10,374 nt of DNA from contig JACRNN010000013.1 of NCBI GenBank assembly GCA_016234955.1, positions 1 to 10,374 on the forward strand. Reading direction: 5' to 3'. Under the pieces are notes generated by a model. The model saw only the letters and a list, made by a program, of their open reading frames with translations. It did not search any database and was not told the origin of the DNA. A program made the position numbers and the translations under genes. Origin of the DNA: Deltaproteobacteria bacterium (GTDB lineage Bacteria; Desulfobacterota; GWC2-55-46). Positions 1 through 5,980 of the stretch are shown here, piece by piece; the stretch's first letter is position 1, and the number at the start of each line of letters is the position of its first letter.

Positions 1-1
1 T

Positions 2-295
2 ACGCTCAGATGCTGGAAGGAGGGTGACTCCGTGAAGGCATCCGTCGAGGACACCGGGTGCGGCATAAAAGAGGATGACCTCGGCAAGATATTCGAGCCG
101 TTCTTCACCACGAAGCCGGTGGGCGAAGGGACCGGCCTGGGGCTCTACGTCGCGTACAGGATAGTGACAAGGCACAGGGGCGCGATAGACGTGGAGAGCA
201 AGGAAGGGAAAGGGACCGCTTTCAAGCTTACATTCCCCGCGAGCCCTGAGGCCGGCAGGTTCGCGGCAGCAGGCAAACAAAATACTACAGCCTAA
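2..295 (+). CDS. Sensor histidine kinase, C-terminal ATPase end (5' truncated by window)
   Basis: This is the 3' end of a gene whose frame is open from base 2, so the start lies outside the window. About 97 residues are visible. They hold the ATP-binding signatures of a GHKL/HATPase_c histidine kinase: a G1 box (DTGCGI), an F box (FEPFFTTK) and a G2 box (GEGTGLGL), followed by the closing beta strands of the fold. The family autophosphorylates a histidine and passes the phosphate to a response regulator. The sensor part, the H box and the N box are not visible, so neither the signal nor the partner can be named. A tail of about 20 residues rich in Ala and Gly follows the domain. A GTG at 32 could be mistaken for a start, but the frame upstream reads as kinase sequence. 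The gene converges with the hypothetical gene at 453-752. Confidence 0.9.
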   Translation, partial: TLRCWKEGDSVKASVEDTGCGIKEDDLGKIFEPFFTTKPVGEGTGLGLYVAYRIVTRHRGAIDVESKEGKGTAFKLTFPASPEAGRFAAAGKQNTTA

Positions 296-348
296 AGGCG
301 GTAGCTTCGAGTTCGGCTACAAGCCAACTGAAGTAATACTACCGCTTA

Positions 349-396
349 CCCCTCACCCCTCACCCCAACCCTCTCCCGCAAGGGTAGAGGGGGTTT
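349..396. repeat. C-rich dispersed repeat with hairpin
   Basis: A tandem CCCCTCA-type run leads into a hairpin: CCCTCTCCC (369-377), loop GCAA, then GGGTAGAGGG (382-391, one bulged T), followed by a short T run. Similar C-rich hairpins are scattered between genes in many bacterial genomes. It lies between two convergent genes and could act as a weak terminator for the kinase gene. A second small inverted repeat, GCGGTAG (298-304) with CTACCGC (339-345), lies just after the kinase stop. No gene is visible between 296 and 452. Confidence 0.45.
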
Positions 397-452
397 CTAA
401 ATGCCTCCCCTATCCACCAGCTCAACGTCCCTCCCGCGCCCCGGGGGCGTTC

Positions 453-752
453 TCAGTAAGCCGCCGACTTGTCCATGTCGCCTATAGGCCTGACGAAGGT
501 ATACTTGAAGGGCTCCACCACGAGCTTTCTGGCGGCAAGGCCGACGCTCATCGTCGGCAGGGTGAACGGCAGGCCCACGACAAAAAATGCCGCGCCCGCG
601 GCCACGGACGCCACGCCGAGCGGCCTTATCAGGATGATATCTAAGGCTATTTCAGTGCCCGAAGGCTCCTTTTCCTCATAAGCGAGGGAAGTGGCCGGCA
701 CAGAGCAGAGGAGCACGGAAACGGTGAGGATTACCGCAAATATCTTTTTCAT
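453..752 (-). CDS. Small exported/membrane hypothetical protein
   Basis: A 99-residue protein. It opens with a typical Sec signal peptide: MKK, a hydrophobic core to about residue 18, and a likely cleavage after SLA near residue 24. A short polar stretch (EEKEPSG) follows, then a hydrophobic segment at about residues 34-66 rich in Gly, Ala, Val and Phe that could be one or two membrane spans. The tail reads EPFKYTFVRPIGDMD. The paired motifs IRPLG and VRPIGD frame the hydrophobic part. I recall similar short proteins in deltaproteobacterial genomes, with no established function. The ATG is preceded by GGGG at a suitable distance. It is likely transcribed alone, since a 125-base gap with a candidate promoter separates it from the radical SAM gene upstream. 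Confidence 0.65.
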   Translation of the reverse strand: MKKIFAVILTVSVLLCSVPATSLAYEEKEPSGTEIALDIILIRPLGVASVAAGAAFFVVGLPFTLPTMSVGLAARKLVVEPFKYTFVRPIGDMDKSAAY

Positions 753-812
753 GGCATACCCCGTATTTGATGGAAGGTTATACGGCTCCCGTTTTCAAAC
801 TAACTTTACCAG

Positions 813-839
813 CTTATATATTAACCTGTATCCCGTCAA
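813..839 (-). promoter_or_regulatory. Candidate sigma70-type promoter for the small exported protein
   Basis: On the - strand, TTGACG (834-839) lies 15 bases upstream of TATAAG (813-818), in a locally A+T-rich stretch before the start at 752. The boxes are good, but the spacing is shorter than the usual 16-18. Identified by eye only. Confidence 0.35.
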
Positions 840-877
840 TTTGCAAGCAGACAGAAATAGATGGGCAGAGCCCTCCA

Positions 878-1735
878 TCACCCCCGGATGAAACCCTGCA
901 CGGCTGGGCGGACGGAGCGCGTTTTAATCATCCTCTCCTCCACAAGGCTCCTCAACGACGGATGGTATGGGCCGCATACCAGATTCTTCTCAAGCCCGCC
1001 CGAGGCATGGAGCCCCATCCTTATAACCGGTATGCGCGCCTCGGTGAAAAGCCCGAGTATCTCCCCGCACACCTCTACCGTCTCATCGAGGGTCCAGGGG
1101 CTGTAGTCCCCAGCGAGATACATCCTGTGAAGCGCCGTCCCCTTGAAGACGAGCGCCGGGTACACCCTCACGAAGGCCGGGGCAAGCCTTATTATCTCCC
1201 TCGCGGTATCGAGCGCTGAAGAGACGGTATCTCCGGGGAGCCCGGGCATGAACTGGTGTCCCACCTTGAACCCAGAGGATTTGAGGAGCGTCGTGGCAAA
1301 GACGGTATCTTGCGCCACGTGGCCCCTGCCCGACAGCCTCAGTACCTCATCCGACATCGACTGGACCCCGAGCTCCACGATATCCACCCTATACTCCTTG
1401 AGGTATTCAAGCACATCCGGGGAGATACGGTCCGGCCTGGTGGAGATACGCACCCCGTCGATTCTCCCGTCCAGGACGTACCCGCGCGCCGCCTCAAGGT
1501 ACTCGATCTGCGCCCCTCTATCAAGGGCGGTAAAACTCCCGCCGTAGAAGGCTATCTCCTTCCTGCCCGCACCCCTCCATGTGGAGAGATACGCCTCGAT
1601 AGTCTCTACCGCGTCCCTGACCTCCGGGGGGTTCTTCCCGCCGGTTATGGACTCCTGGTCGCAGAAGACGCACCTGTTCGGGCACCCTCCGAACGGTATG
1701 AATACCGGTATTATGAGCTGCTTCCTGCGCGACAT
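878..1735 (-). CDS. Elp3-like radical SAM protein without acetyltransferase domain
   Basis: A 285-residue radical SAM enzyme. The cluster-binding motif CxxxCxxC is at Cys18, Cys22 and Cys25 (GGCPNRCVFC) and should bind a [4Fe-4S] cluster that cleaves S-adenosylmethionine. The GGSFTAL glycine motif lies near residue 65, ISTRPD near 98, ELGVQS near 121 and MPGLPGD near 163, which is the pattern of the Elp3/COG1243 branch. The GNAT acetyltransferase domain of full Elp3 is absent; the protein ends soon after GPYHPSLRSLVEERM. Short members of this group often lie beside rnc in bacteria, as here, 98 bases after the RNase III stop. The substrate is unknown; a role in tRNA modification is a guess from Elp3. 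An in-frame TAA six bases upstream fixes the ATG as the first possible start, with AAGGA about 10 bases before it. Confidence 0.85.
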   Translation of the reverse strand: MSRRKQLIIPVFIPFGGCPNRCVFCDQESITGGKNPPEVRDAVETIEAYLSTWRGAGRKEIAFYGGSFTALDRGAQIEYLEAARGYVLDGRIDGVRISTRPDRISPDVLEYLKEYRVDIVELGVQSMSDEVLRLSGRGHVAQDTVFATTLLKSSGFKVGHQFMPGLPGDTVSSALDTAREIIRLAPAFVRVYPALVFKGTALHRMYLAGDYSPWTLDETVEVCGEILGLFTEARIPVIRMGLHASGGLEKNLVCGPYHPSLRSLVEERMIKTRSVRPAVQGFIRG

Positions 1736-1833
1736 CTTTTAGTGTTCCTTTCGGATATTACGATAAAAACAACTTCTCCTTCGGATGCCCCGGTTCTTAC
1801 CGCGGCATGGTTCATTGTCCCCTTCGGGTATGA

Positions 1834-4014
1834 TCAATCCGTCCGGTCGAGCGCGCCGTTGCGCCTTGATGTAAGTCTTTTGAGCGCCTCTGCCGCGGCC
1901 AACTGCTCCGCGTCTTTCTTCTTGTTGGCCGACCCCGTCCCGAGGACCTCGCCGCCGACCGCGACCTCCACCTCAAAGACCTTCCTGTGCGGCGGGCCCT
2001 CTTCCCTCAAGAGCCTGTAGACCGGGGCCTCCTTAAAGACCCTCTGCGTCAGTTCCTGAAGGCTCGGCTTAAAGTCGAAGTAGCCGTGCTCCGCGAGGCT
2101 TGCGTCTATCAGGGGATTGAATATCCCCTCTATGTATGAGAACGCCTTGCGGAACCCGAGGTCGAGGTATATGGCCGCTATGAGGGCCTCGAAGACCCCT
2201 GCAAGTATGGTCGGGTTCTCGCACCCGCCGGAGCTCCTCTCGCCTTTTCCAAGCAGGATATAGTCGTTCAGGGAGGCCTCCCTGGCGAGCTTCGCCAGGG
2301 TGTGCCTGTTGACGAGCCGGGCGCGGAGCCTCGTGAGCTCCCCCTCCTGGATCCCGGGGTACCTCTCGTAGAGGATATGGCTTATGGCGTTTGAGAGCAC
2401 CGCGTCCCCGAGGAACTCGAGCCTCTCGTTGGATTCGCGGCAACCGAGTCTGCCCGCCTCTTTCTCGTTGAGGAAAGACCTGTGTATGAAGACCTTTTTC
2501 AGCAGGGCCGCGTCCTTGAACTTGAACGGCAGGGCGCTTTCAAACGCCTCAAGCGGCTTTTCTTTTTTCACTCTCCACCATCCATGCTCAAACAAAGGTC
2601 TGACGTATGCGCCCCTCATCCCGTCACCGTCAATCCCCGCGAGCCGCACTTGCGCGAGGGTGTTCTTGAGCGAGTCCCCGCCTTCAACGGATACGTGTAT
2701 GTAGTTGCGCGCCCTGCCCTTGAGAAGCCCTGTTTTTTTATCCCTCGAAAACTCCACGAGCACCTCCGAGGTCTTGCCGATGAAAGCGGCGTGGAAGGCC
2801 GCCCTTTTAAGCCCGTCCAACTCCTTGAGCCTTTGGCACCTCTCCTTGACGGCCCCCTGAGAGACCTGGGCGCCGTACCCGGCGGCAAGGGTATTGCGCC
2901 GCTTCGAGAACGGGAATATGTGCATGTATGAGACCGGCAGGTCCCTTAAGAGCGCGAACGTGTTCTCAAACTCCCTCTCGCCCTCGCCGGGGAACCCGGC
3001 CATTACGTCCACGCCTATCGATATCTCGCGGACGGATGAGGCGAGCTTACTCACCTTTTCGGCGAAGACGGCCCTCGTGTAAGGCCGTTTCATATTCCTT
3101 ATGACCGTGTCATCCCCGCTTTGCAAGGGCAGATGAAGGTGGTTGCAGACCCTTGAGCCCCCGCTCAATATCTCGACAAGCTCGTCCGTCGCCTCGTCCG
3201 GGTCGAGCGAGCTCAGGCGGAAGCGGCACGGCCAGCCCCTCTTCTCAATGAGCCTGAGCACGGAAGAGAGCTCGATTGGCGGGGTCAGGTCCCGTCCGTA
3301 GGCTCCGAGGTGTATGCCGGTGAGGACTATCTCCCGGAACCCGGCCTCGACGAGGGCGTCCATCTCTTTTTCCACCTCTTTGAGCGGCAGGCTCCTGGAT
3401 TCGCCCCTGGCCATCGGTATTATGCAGTAAGAGCAGTTTCTGTAGCACCCTTCCTGTACCTTCAGGGCGGCCCTAACCCTGCCCGAAGAGGTCCTGGCCC
3501 GGAGCGTAAACGGGGTACCTGCTCTGGAGTCCCCGACTATCGTAACCGGGGGTCTTACGCGCCTGCCCTCGAGTATGCACTCAAGGACCTTCCCCTTATC
3601 CGGGTTGCCAAGGATATAGTCGACCCCTTCGATACAGCCGACCTCATCGGGGGAGACCTGCGCGTAGCAACCGGTGACGATGACTATTGCCCCGGGGTTC
3701 ATCTTCCGTGCCTTCCTTATGAGCCGGCGGGACTCGCGGTCGGTCTTGGCCGTCACCGTGCAGGTGTTTATTACGTAAGCGCCGGCATGCGAAAGGCCGT
3801 CCACGGTCTCCATGCCCGCGCCCCTCAATATATCCCCGAGGGCGGATGAGTCGTACCGGTTCGATTTGCAGCCGAGCGTGGTTATGGATACCTTGAAGCT
3901 CCCCCTATGCCCAAACCGCGGGGAATCTTCGGCATGTAAGGATGTATCCATATCCGATTCGCTCGCTTGACCCCGCAACAGGTTGCGGGCTGGACGCTCG
4001 CTATGCATGTTCAT
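1834..4014 (-). CDS. mtaB/rnc: MtaB-RNase III fusion: tRNA t6A37 methylthiotransferase joined to ribonuclease III
   Basis: One open frame of 726 codons from the ATG at 4014 encodes two enzymes. Residues about 40-474 are MtaB, which turns t6A37 of tRNA into ms2t6A. Visible parts are the N-terminal methylthiotransferase domain with Cys49, Cys85 and Cys116, the radical SAM motif Cys190, Cys194, Cys197 (GCYRNCSYC), and a C-terminal TRAM-like domain. Residues about 482-726 are RNase III, which cuts double-stranded RNA. They hold the signature NERLEFLGDA (Glu530, Glu533, Asp537), VFEALIAA with Glu609, and a double-stranded RNA-binding domain (about 649-716, KKKDAEQLAA). The two are normally separate proteins. 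The ATG at 4014 has GGAGA six bases upstream; the frame also runs back to a TTG at 4032, and an ATG at 3951 is an alternative. The first 40 or so residues match no MtaB domain and overlap a hairpin repeat. Residue 606 is Gly where RNase III usually has a metal-binding Asp. A frameshift in the assembly is the main alternative to a true fusion. Confidence 0.85.
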   Translation of the reverse strand: MNMHSERPARNLLRGQASESDMDTSLHAEDSPRFGHRGSFKVSITTLGCKSNRYDSSALGDILRGAGMETVDGLSHAGAYVINTCTVTAKTDRESRRLIRKARKMNPGAIVIVTGCYAQVSPDEVGCIEGVDYILGNPDKGKVLECILEGRRVRPPVTIVGDSRAGTPFTLRARTSSGRVRAALKVQEGCYRNCSYCIIPMARGESRSLPLKEVEKEMDALVEAGFREIVLTGIHLGAYGRDLTPPIELSSVLRLIEKRGWPCRFRLSSLDPDEATDELVEILSGGSRVCNHLHLPLQSGDDTVIRNMKRPYTRAVFAEKVSKLASSVREISIGVDVMAGFPGEGEREFENTFALLRDLPVSYMHIFPFSKRRNTLAAGYGAQVSQGAVKERCQRLKELDGLKRAAFHAAFIGKTSEVLVEFSRDKKTGLLKGRARNYIHVSVEGGDSLKNTLAQVRLAGIDGDGMRGAYVRPLFEHGWWRVKKEKPLEAFESALPFKFKDAALLKKVFIHRSFLNEKEAGRLGCRESNERLEFLGDAVLSNAISHILYERYPGIQEGELTRLRARLVNRHTLAKLAREASLNDYILLGKGERSSGGCENPTILAGVFEALIAAIYLDLGFRKAFSYIEGIFNPLIDASLAEHGYFDFKPSLQELTQRVFKEAPVYRLLREEGPPHRKVFEVEVAVGGEVLGTGSANKKKDAEQLAAAEALKRLTSRRNGALDRTD
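2569..2585 (-). promoter_or_regulatory. Possible internal start (GTG) for stand-alone RNase III
   Basis: At the MtaB/RNase III junction the - strand reads GGATGGTGGAGA directly followed by GTG (2571-2569) and a frame beginning KKEKPLEAF, which is where RNase III proteins usually begin; this gives 245 residues, a typical length. The GTG is followed by A, so GTGA also contains a TGA in the neighbouring frame, the layout of a classic overlapping stop and start. An in-frame ATG at 2619-2617 is another candidate. Purine-rich sequence is present, but its spacing to the GTG is short. Confidence 0.4.
3956..4008. repeat. Hairpin repeat flanked by 8-bp direct repeats at the 5' end of mtaB
   Basis: A perfect hairpin, CCCGCAAC (3972-3979), AG, GTTGCGGG (3982-3989), is flanked by direct repeats CGCTCGCT at 3960-3967 and 3995-4002. 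The - strand near 5214-5199 carries GATTCGCTCGCTATGC, which is what would remain here if the hairpin and one direct-repeat copy were removed. The repeat falls in the first codons of the mtaB frame as called, or in its leader if translation starts at 3951. Confidence 0.5.
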
Positions 4015-4062
4015 CGGTCTTCTCCATGGCAAAACTGCCCGGCAAGCCTGCCGGCCGCCCCC

Positions 4063-5148
4063 TCATCCCTCGGCCCGCTCTATCCATCCCCCTCCCACGA
4101 CCTCGTCGTTGTCGTAGAAGACCACGGCCTGGCCCGGGGTGACGGCCTTCTGCGGCTCGACGAACCGGACCTGCGCCTTGCCGGACGAGAAGCCGACTAT
4201 AGATGGGACCCCGGCGTGTCTGTAGCGTATCTTTGATGAGACCTTCAGCTCTCCCCTTTCGGCCATCTCCCTTGCCCTCTCGTTTATCCAGTTTACATCC
4301 GAGGCGACAAGCCCGCCGGCGTAGAGCTCCCCAACGGGGCCGACCACGACCCTGTTCTTCAATGCGTCTAATTCGAGCACGTAAAACGGCCCGCCAGGGA
4401 GGTTGAGCCCCTTCCTCTGCCCTATAGTATAATTGTATATTCCCCTGTGCGTGCCTATAGCCCTGCCGGCCGTGTCCACTATCTCGCCCATACCCTGGGG
4501 TACCCTTGAGGAGAGGAAATCCGAGTAGCTCGGCTCCTCCACAAAGCATATCTCCTGGCTCTCTTTCTTATCAGAGGTCTTGAGCCCCATCTCTCTGGCG
4601 ATGGCGCGCACCTCCTCTTTTCTCAAGTCCCCGAGGGGGAAGAGCACCCTTTTAAGCTGCTCCCGCGTCATCGTGAAGAGGAAGTAGCTCTGGTCCTTGG
4701 CCGGGTCGGCCCCCTTGAGGAGCTTCATCCCGTCAACGTTGCTCGCTATCCTCGCGTAGTGGCCGGTGGCCAGGAAGTCGGCCTCGAGGGAGATGGCCTT
4801 TTTCAGAAGGACCTCGAACTTGAGGACCTGATTGCACTTGACGCATGGGTTCGGGGTAGACCCCCTTGAGTAGCCGTCGATGAAGTAGTCCACGACCTCT
4901 CTTGAAAAGGCCTCCTCGACGTTGACCACGTAGAAGGGCACGCCGAGCCTGTCGGCCACACCCCTTGCGTCGTATATGTCGTCAAGCGAGCAACAGCTCC
5001 CGGACGTAGCGCCTGAGAGGTCCTCCTTTTTGGAGTAGTCCCAGAGCCGCATCGAGACGCCTATGCAGTCGTAACCCTCTTTTTTAAGAAGCGCGAGTGC
5101 GGTGGATGAATCCACCCCTCCGCTCATCGCCACCACCGCTCTTTTCAT
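4063..5148 (-). CDS. mnmA: tRNA-specific 2-thiouridylase MnmA
   Basis: A 361-residue enzyme of the usual family length. It activates uridine 34 in the anticodon of tRNA-Lys, -Glu and -Gln with ATP and then inserts sulfur to give 2-thiouridine. The N-terminal PP-loop is SGGVDSS (residues 9-15). The two catalytic cysteines of the family are present: Cys102 in NPCVKCN and Cys201 in SQEICFV. TGHYAR (about 128-133), KDQSYFL (about 151-157) and TIGQRKGL near residue 247 are further family motifs. The C-terminal beta-barrel ends in GGGWIERAEG. Sulfur normally comes from a cysteine desulfurase (IscS), but no such gene is in the window. mnmA lies downstream of iscU, separated by a terminator and with its own candidate promoter. 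The mtaB start follows 48 bases after its stop, so the two may be co-transcribed. Confidence 0.96.
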   Translation of the reverse strand: MKRAVVAMSGGVDSSTALALLKKEGYDCIGVSMRLWDYSKKEDLSGATSGSCCSLDDIYDARGVADRLGVPFYVVNVEEAFSREVVDYFIDGYSRGSTPNPCVKCNQVLKFEVLLKKAISLEADFLATGHYARIASNVDGMKLLKGADPAKDQSYFLFTMTREQLKRVLFPLGDLRKEEVRAIAREMGLKTSDKKESQEICFVEEPSYSDFLSSRVPQGMGEIVDTAGRAIGTHRGIYNYTIGQRKGLNLPGGPFYVLELDALKNRVVVGPVGELYAGGLVASDVNWINERAREMAERGELKVSSKIRYRHAGVPSIVGFSSGKAQVRFVEPQKAVTPGQAVVFYDNDEVVGGGWIERAEG

Positions 5149-5187
5149 ATCTTTACCCTGTCGCGTCTGAACGTCTTATTCTCTCTG

Positions 5188-5217
5188 ATTTTAACAAGCA
5201 TAGCGAGCGAATCTCAA
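5188..5217 (-). promoter_or_regulatory. Candidate sigma70-type promoter for mnmA
   Basis: On the - strand, TTGAGA (5217-5212) and TAAAAT (5193-5188) are 18 bases apart and lie about 40 bases before the mnmA ATG. The spacer contains the ATTCGCTCGCT motif that also occurs at the 5' end of mtaB. The position downstream of the iscU terminator supports a fresh transcription start. AGGG just before the ATG is the likely ribosome-binding site. Confidence 0.45.
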
Positions 5218-5236
5218 TAGACATGTACCTTATTTG

Positions 5237-5268
5237 AAAATTCCCTGTAGCCCGCTACAGGGAATTTT
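5237..5268. repeat. Perfect 15-bp palindromic hairpin between mnmA and iscU
   Basis: AAAATTCCCTGTAGC (5237-5251), two C bases, then its exact reverse complement (5254-5268). With A's on one side and T's on the other it could terminate transcription from either direction. It lies beyond the stronger iscU terminator and just upstream of the mnmA promoter region. It may be a second terminator, a protein-binding palindrome or a dispersed repeat unit. Confidence 0.6.
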
Positions 5269-5293
5269 AGCGGAGAAACGCCTCTTAATCCAT

Positions 5294-5327
5294 AAAAAAA
5301 CGGCCCCCGAAGTCCTTCGGGGGCCGT
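5294..5327 (-). terminator. Rho-independent terminator of iscU
   Basis: A perfect 13-bp G+C-rich stem, ACGGCCCCCGAAG (5300-5312) with its reverse complement (5315-5327) and a two-base loop. On the - strand it is followed by seven T's. It begins 26 bases after the iscU stop and should end transcription before mnmA. Confidence 0.9.
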
Positions 5328-5353
5328 GGGTCTTCAATCTTCCACGGGAGCCG

Positions 5354-5731
5354 CTACTGCTTCTGTTCGGCCTTTTTCTTATAGTCCTCTATGGCGGCGT
5401 GGAGCGCGTCCGCGGCGAGGTTGGAGCAGTGCATCTTCACAGGCGGCAGGCCGTCAAGGGCCTCGGCCACCGTGCTGTTGGATACCTTTTCCGCGTCGTC
5501 GAGCCCCTTGCCCTTCACAAGCTCCGTGACCATTGAGCTCGTGGCTATGGCCGCCCCGCACCCGAACGTCTTGAACTTGACGTCGGTTATGACGTTATTT
5601 TCCACCTTTATGGTAAGTTTCATTATATCTCCGCAGGCCGGGTTGCCCACCATGCCGGTGCCGCTCGGCGCATCTATCTCACCGACGTTCCTCGGGTTGG
5701 AGAAGTGCTCCATCACCTTTTCACTGTACAT
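5354..5731 (-). CDS. iscU: Iron-sulfur cluster assembly scaffold IscU (NifU-like)
   Basis: A 125-residue scaffold on which [2Fe-2S] and [4Fe-4S] clusters are built before transfer to target proteins in the cytoplasm. The three cluster cysteines are Cys33 (GNPACGD), Cys58 (TFGCGAA) and Cys102 (MHCSNLAAD), with Asp35 and His101 beside them as in the family. The protein is a single U-type domain and lacks the ferredoxin-like and C-terminal domains of full NifU. AAGGAGAG lies shortly upstream of the ATG. The usual partner, a cysteine desulfurase gene (iscS/nifS) directly upstream, is missing: the upstream space holds a MITE-like repeat and then selA. MtaB and the radical SAM protein in this window both need Fe-S clusters. 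Downstream lies a strong terminator. Confidence 0.95.
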   Translation of the reverse strand: MYSEKVMEHFSNPRNVGEIDAPSGTGMVGNPACGDIMKLTIKVENNVITDVKFKTFGCGAAIATSSMVTELVKGKGLDDAEKVSNSTVAEALDGLPPVKMHCSNLAADALHAAIEDYKKKAEQKQ

Positions 5732-5780
5732 ACGCCTCTCTCCTTGAATTCCGTTGCCCCTCCCATATCATTTAAGAAAG

Positions 5781-5972
5781 CTCTGATTAATTATGTTTTC
5801 CTGTCATTCTGAGGGAGCACGTTCACTACGTTCAGTGTAAACTCCGCGACCGAAGAATCTCGTAACTTACTGATTTGTCTACATGCAAGATTCTTCGCGG
5901 AGTTTATCCTTAGCGAAAAACCAAGATTCTTCGCTACGCTCAGAATGACATGCGCTTGTGAATTAATCAGAG
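5781..5972. mobile_element. MITE-like inverted-repeat element, 192 bp
   Basis: The ends are exact inverted repeats: CTCTGATTAATT (5781-5792) and AATTAATCAGAG (5961-5972). Inside lie TGTCATTCTGAG (5802-5813) with CTCAGAATGACA (5939-5950), and an imperfect pair of about 20 bases at 5838-5860 and 5888-5906 (TAAACTCCGCGA...GAAGAATCT). No coding frame fits. The CATTCTGAG...GAAGAATCT theme is common in dispersed repeats of many bacterial genomes. No clear target-site duplication was seen. It fills the gap between selA and iscU. Confidence 0.65.
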
Positions 5973-5980
5973 GTTCCTTA

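Noticed and set aside
349..390. CRISPR-like tandem repeat (CCCCTCA units)
   Set aside because: The units are seven bases long, too short, and there are no spacers; this is a common C-rich dispersed repeat.
1256..2020. Long + strand frame of 254 codons opposite the radical SAM gene and the rnc end
   Set aside because: It is antisense to two clearly recognised genes, has no recognisable motifs and runs on the codon bias of the opposite strand.
3310..3849. + strand frame of 179 codons opposite mtaB
   Set aside because: It overlaps the conserved radical SAM domain of MtaB on the other strand; the composition (Arg, Pro, Gly) is typical of a shadow frame.
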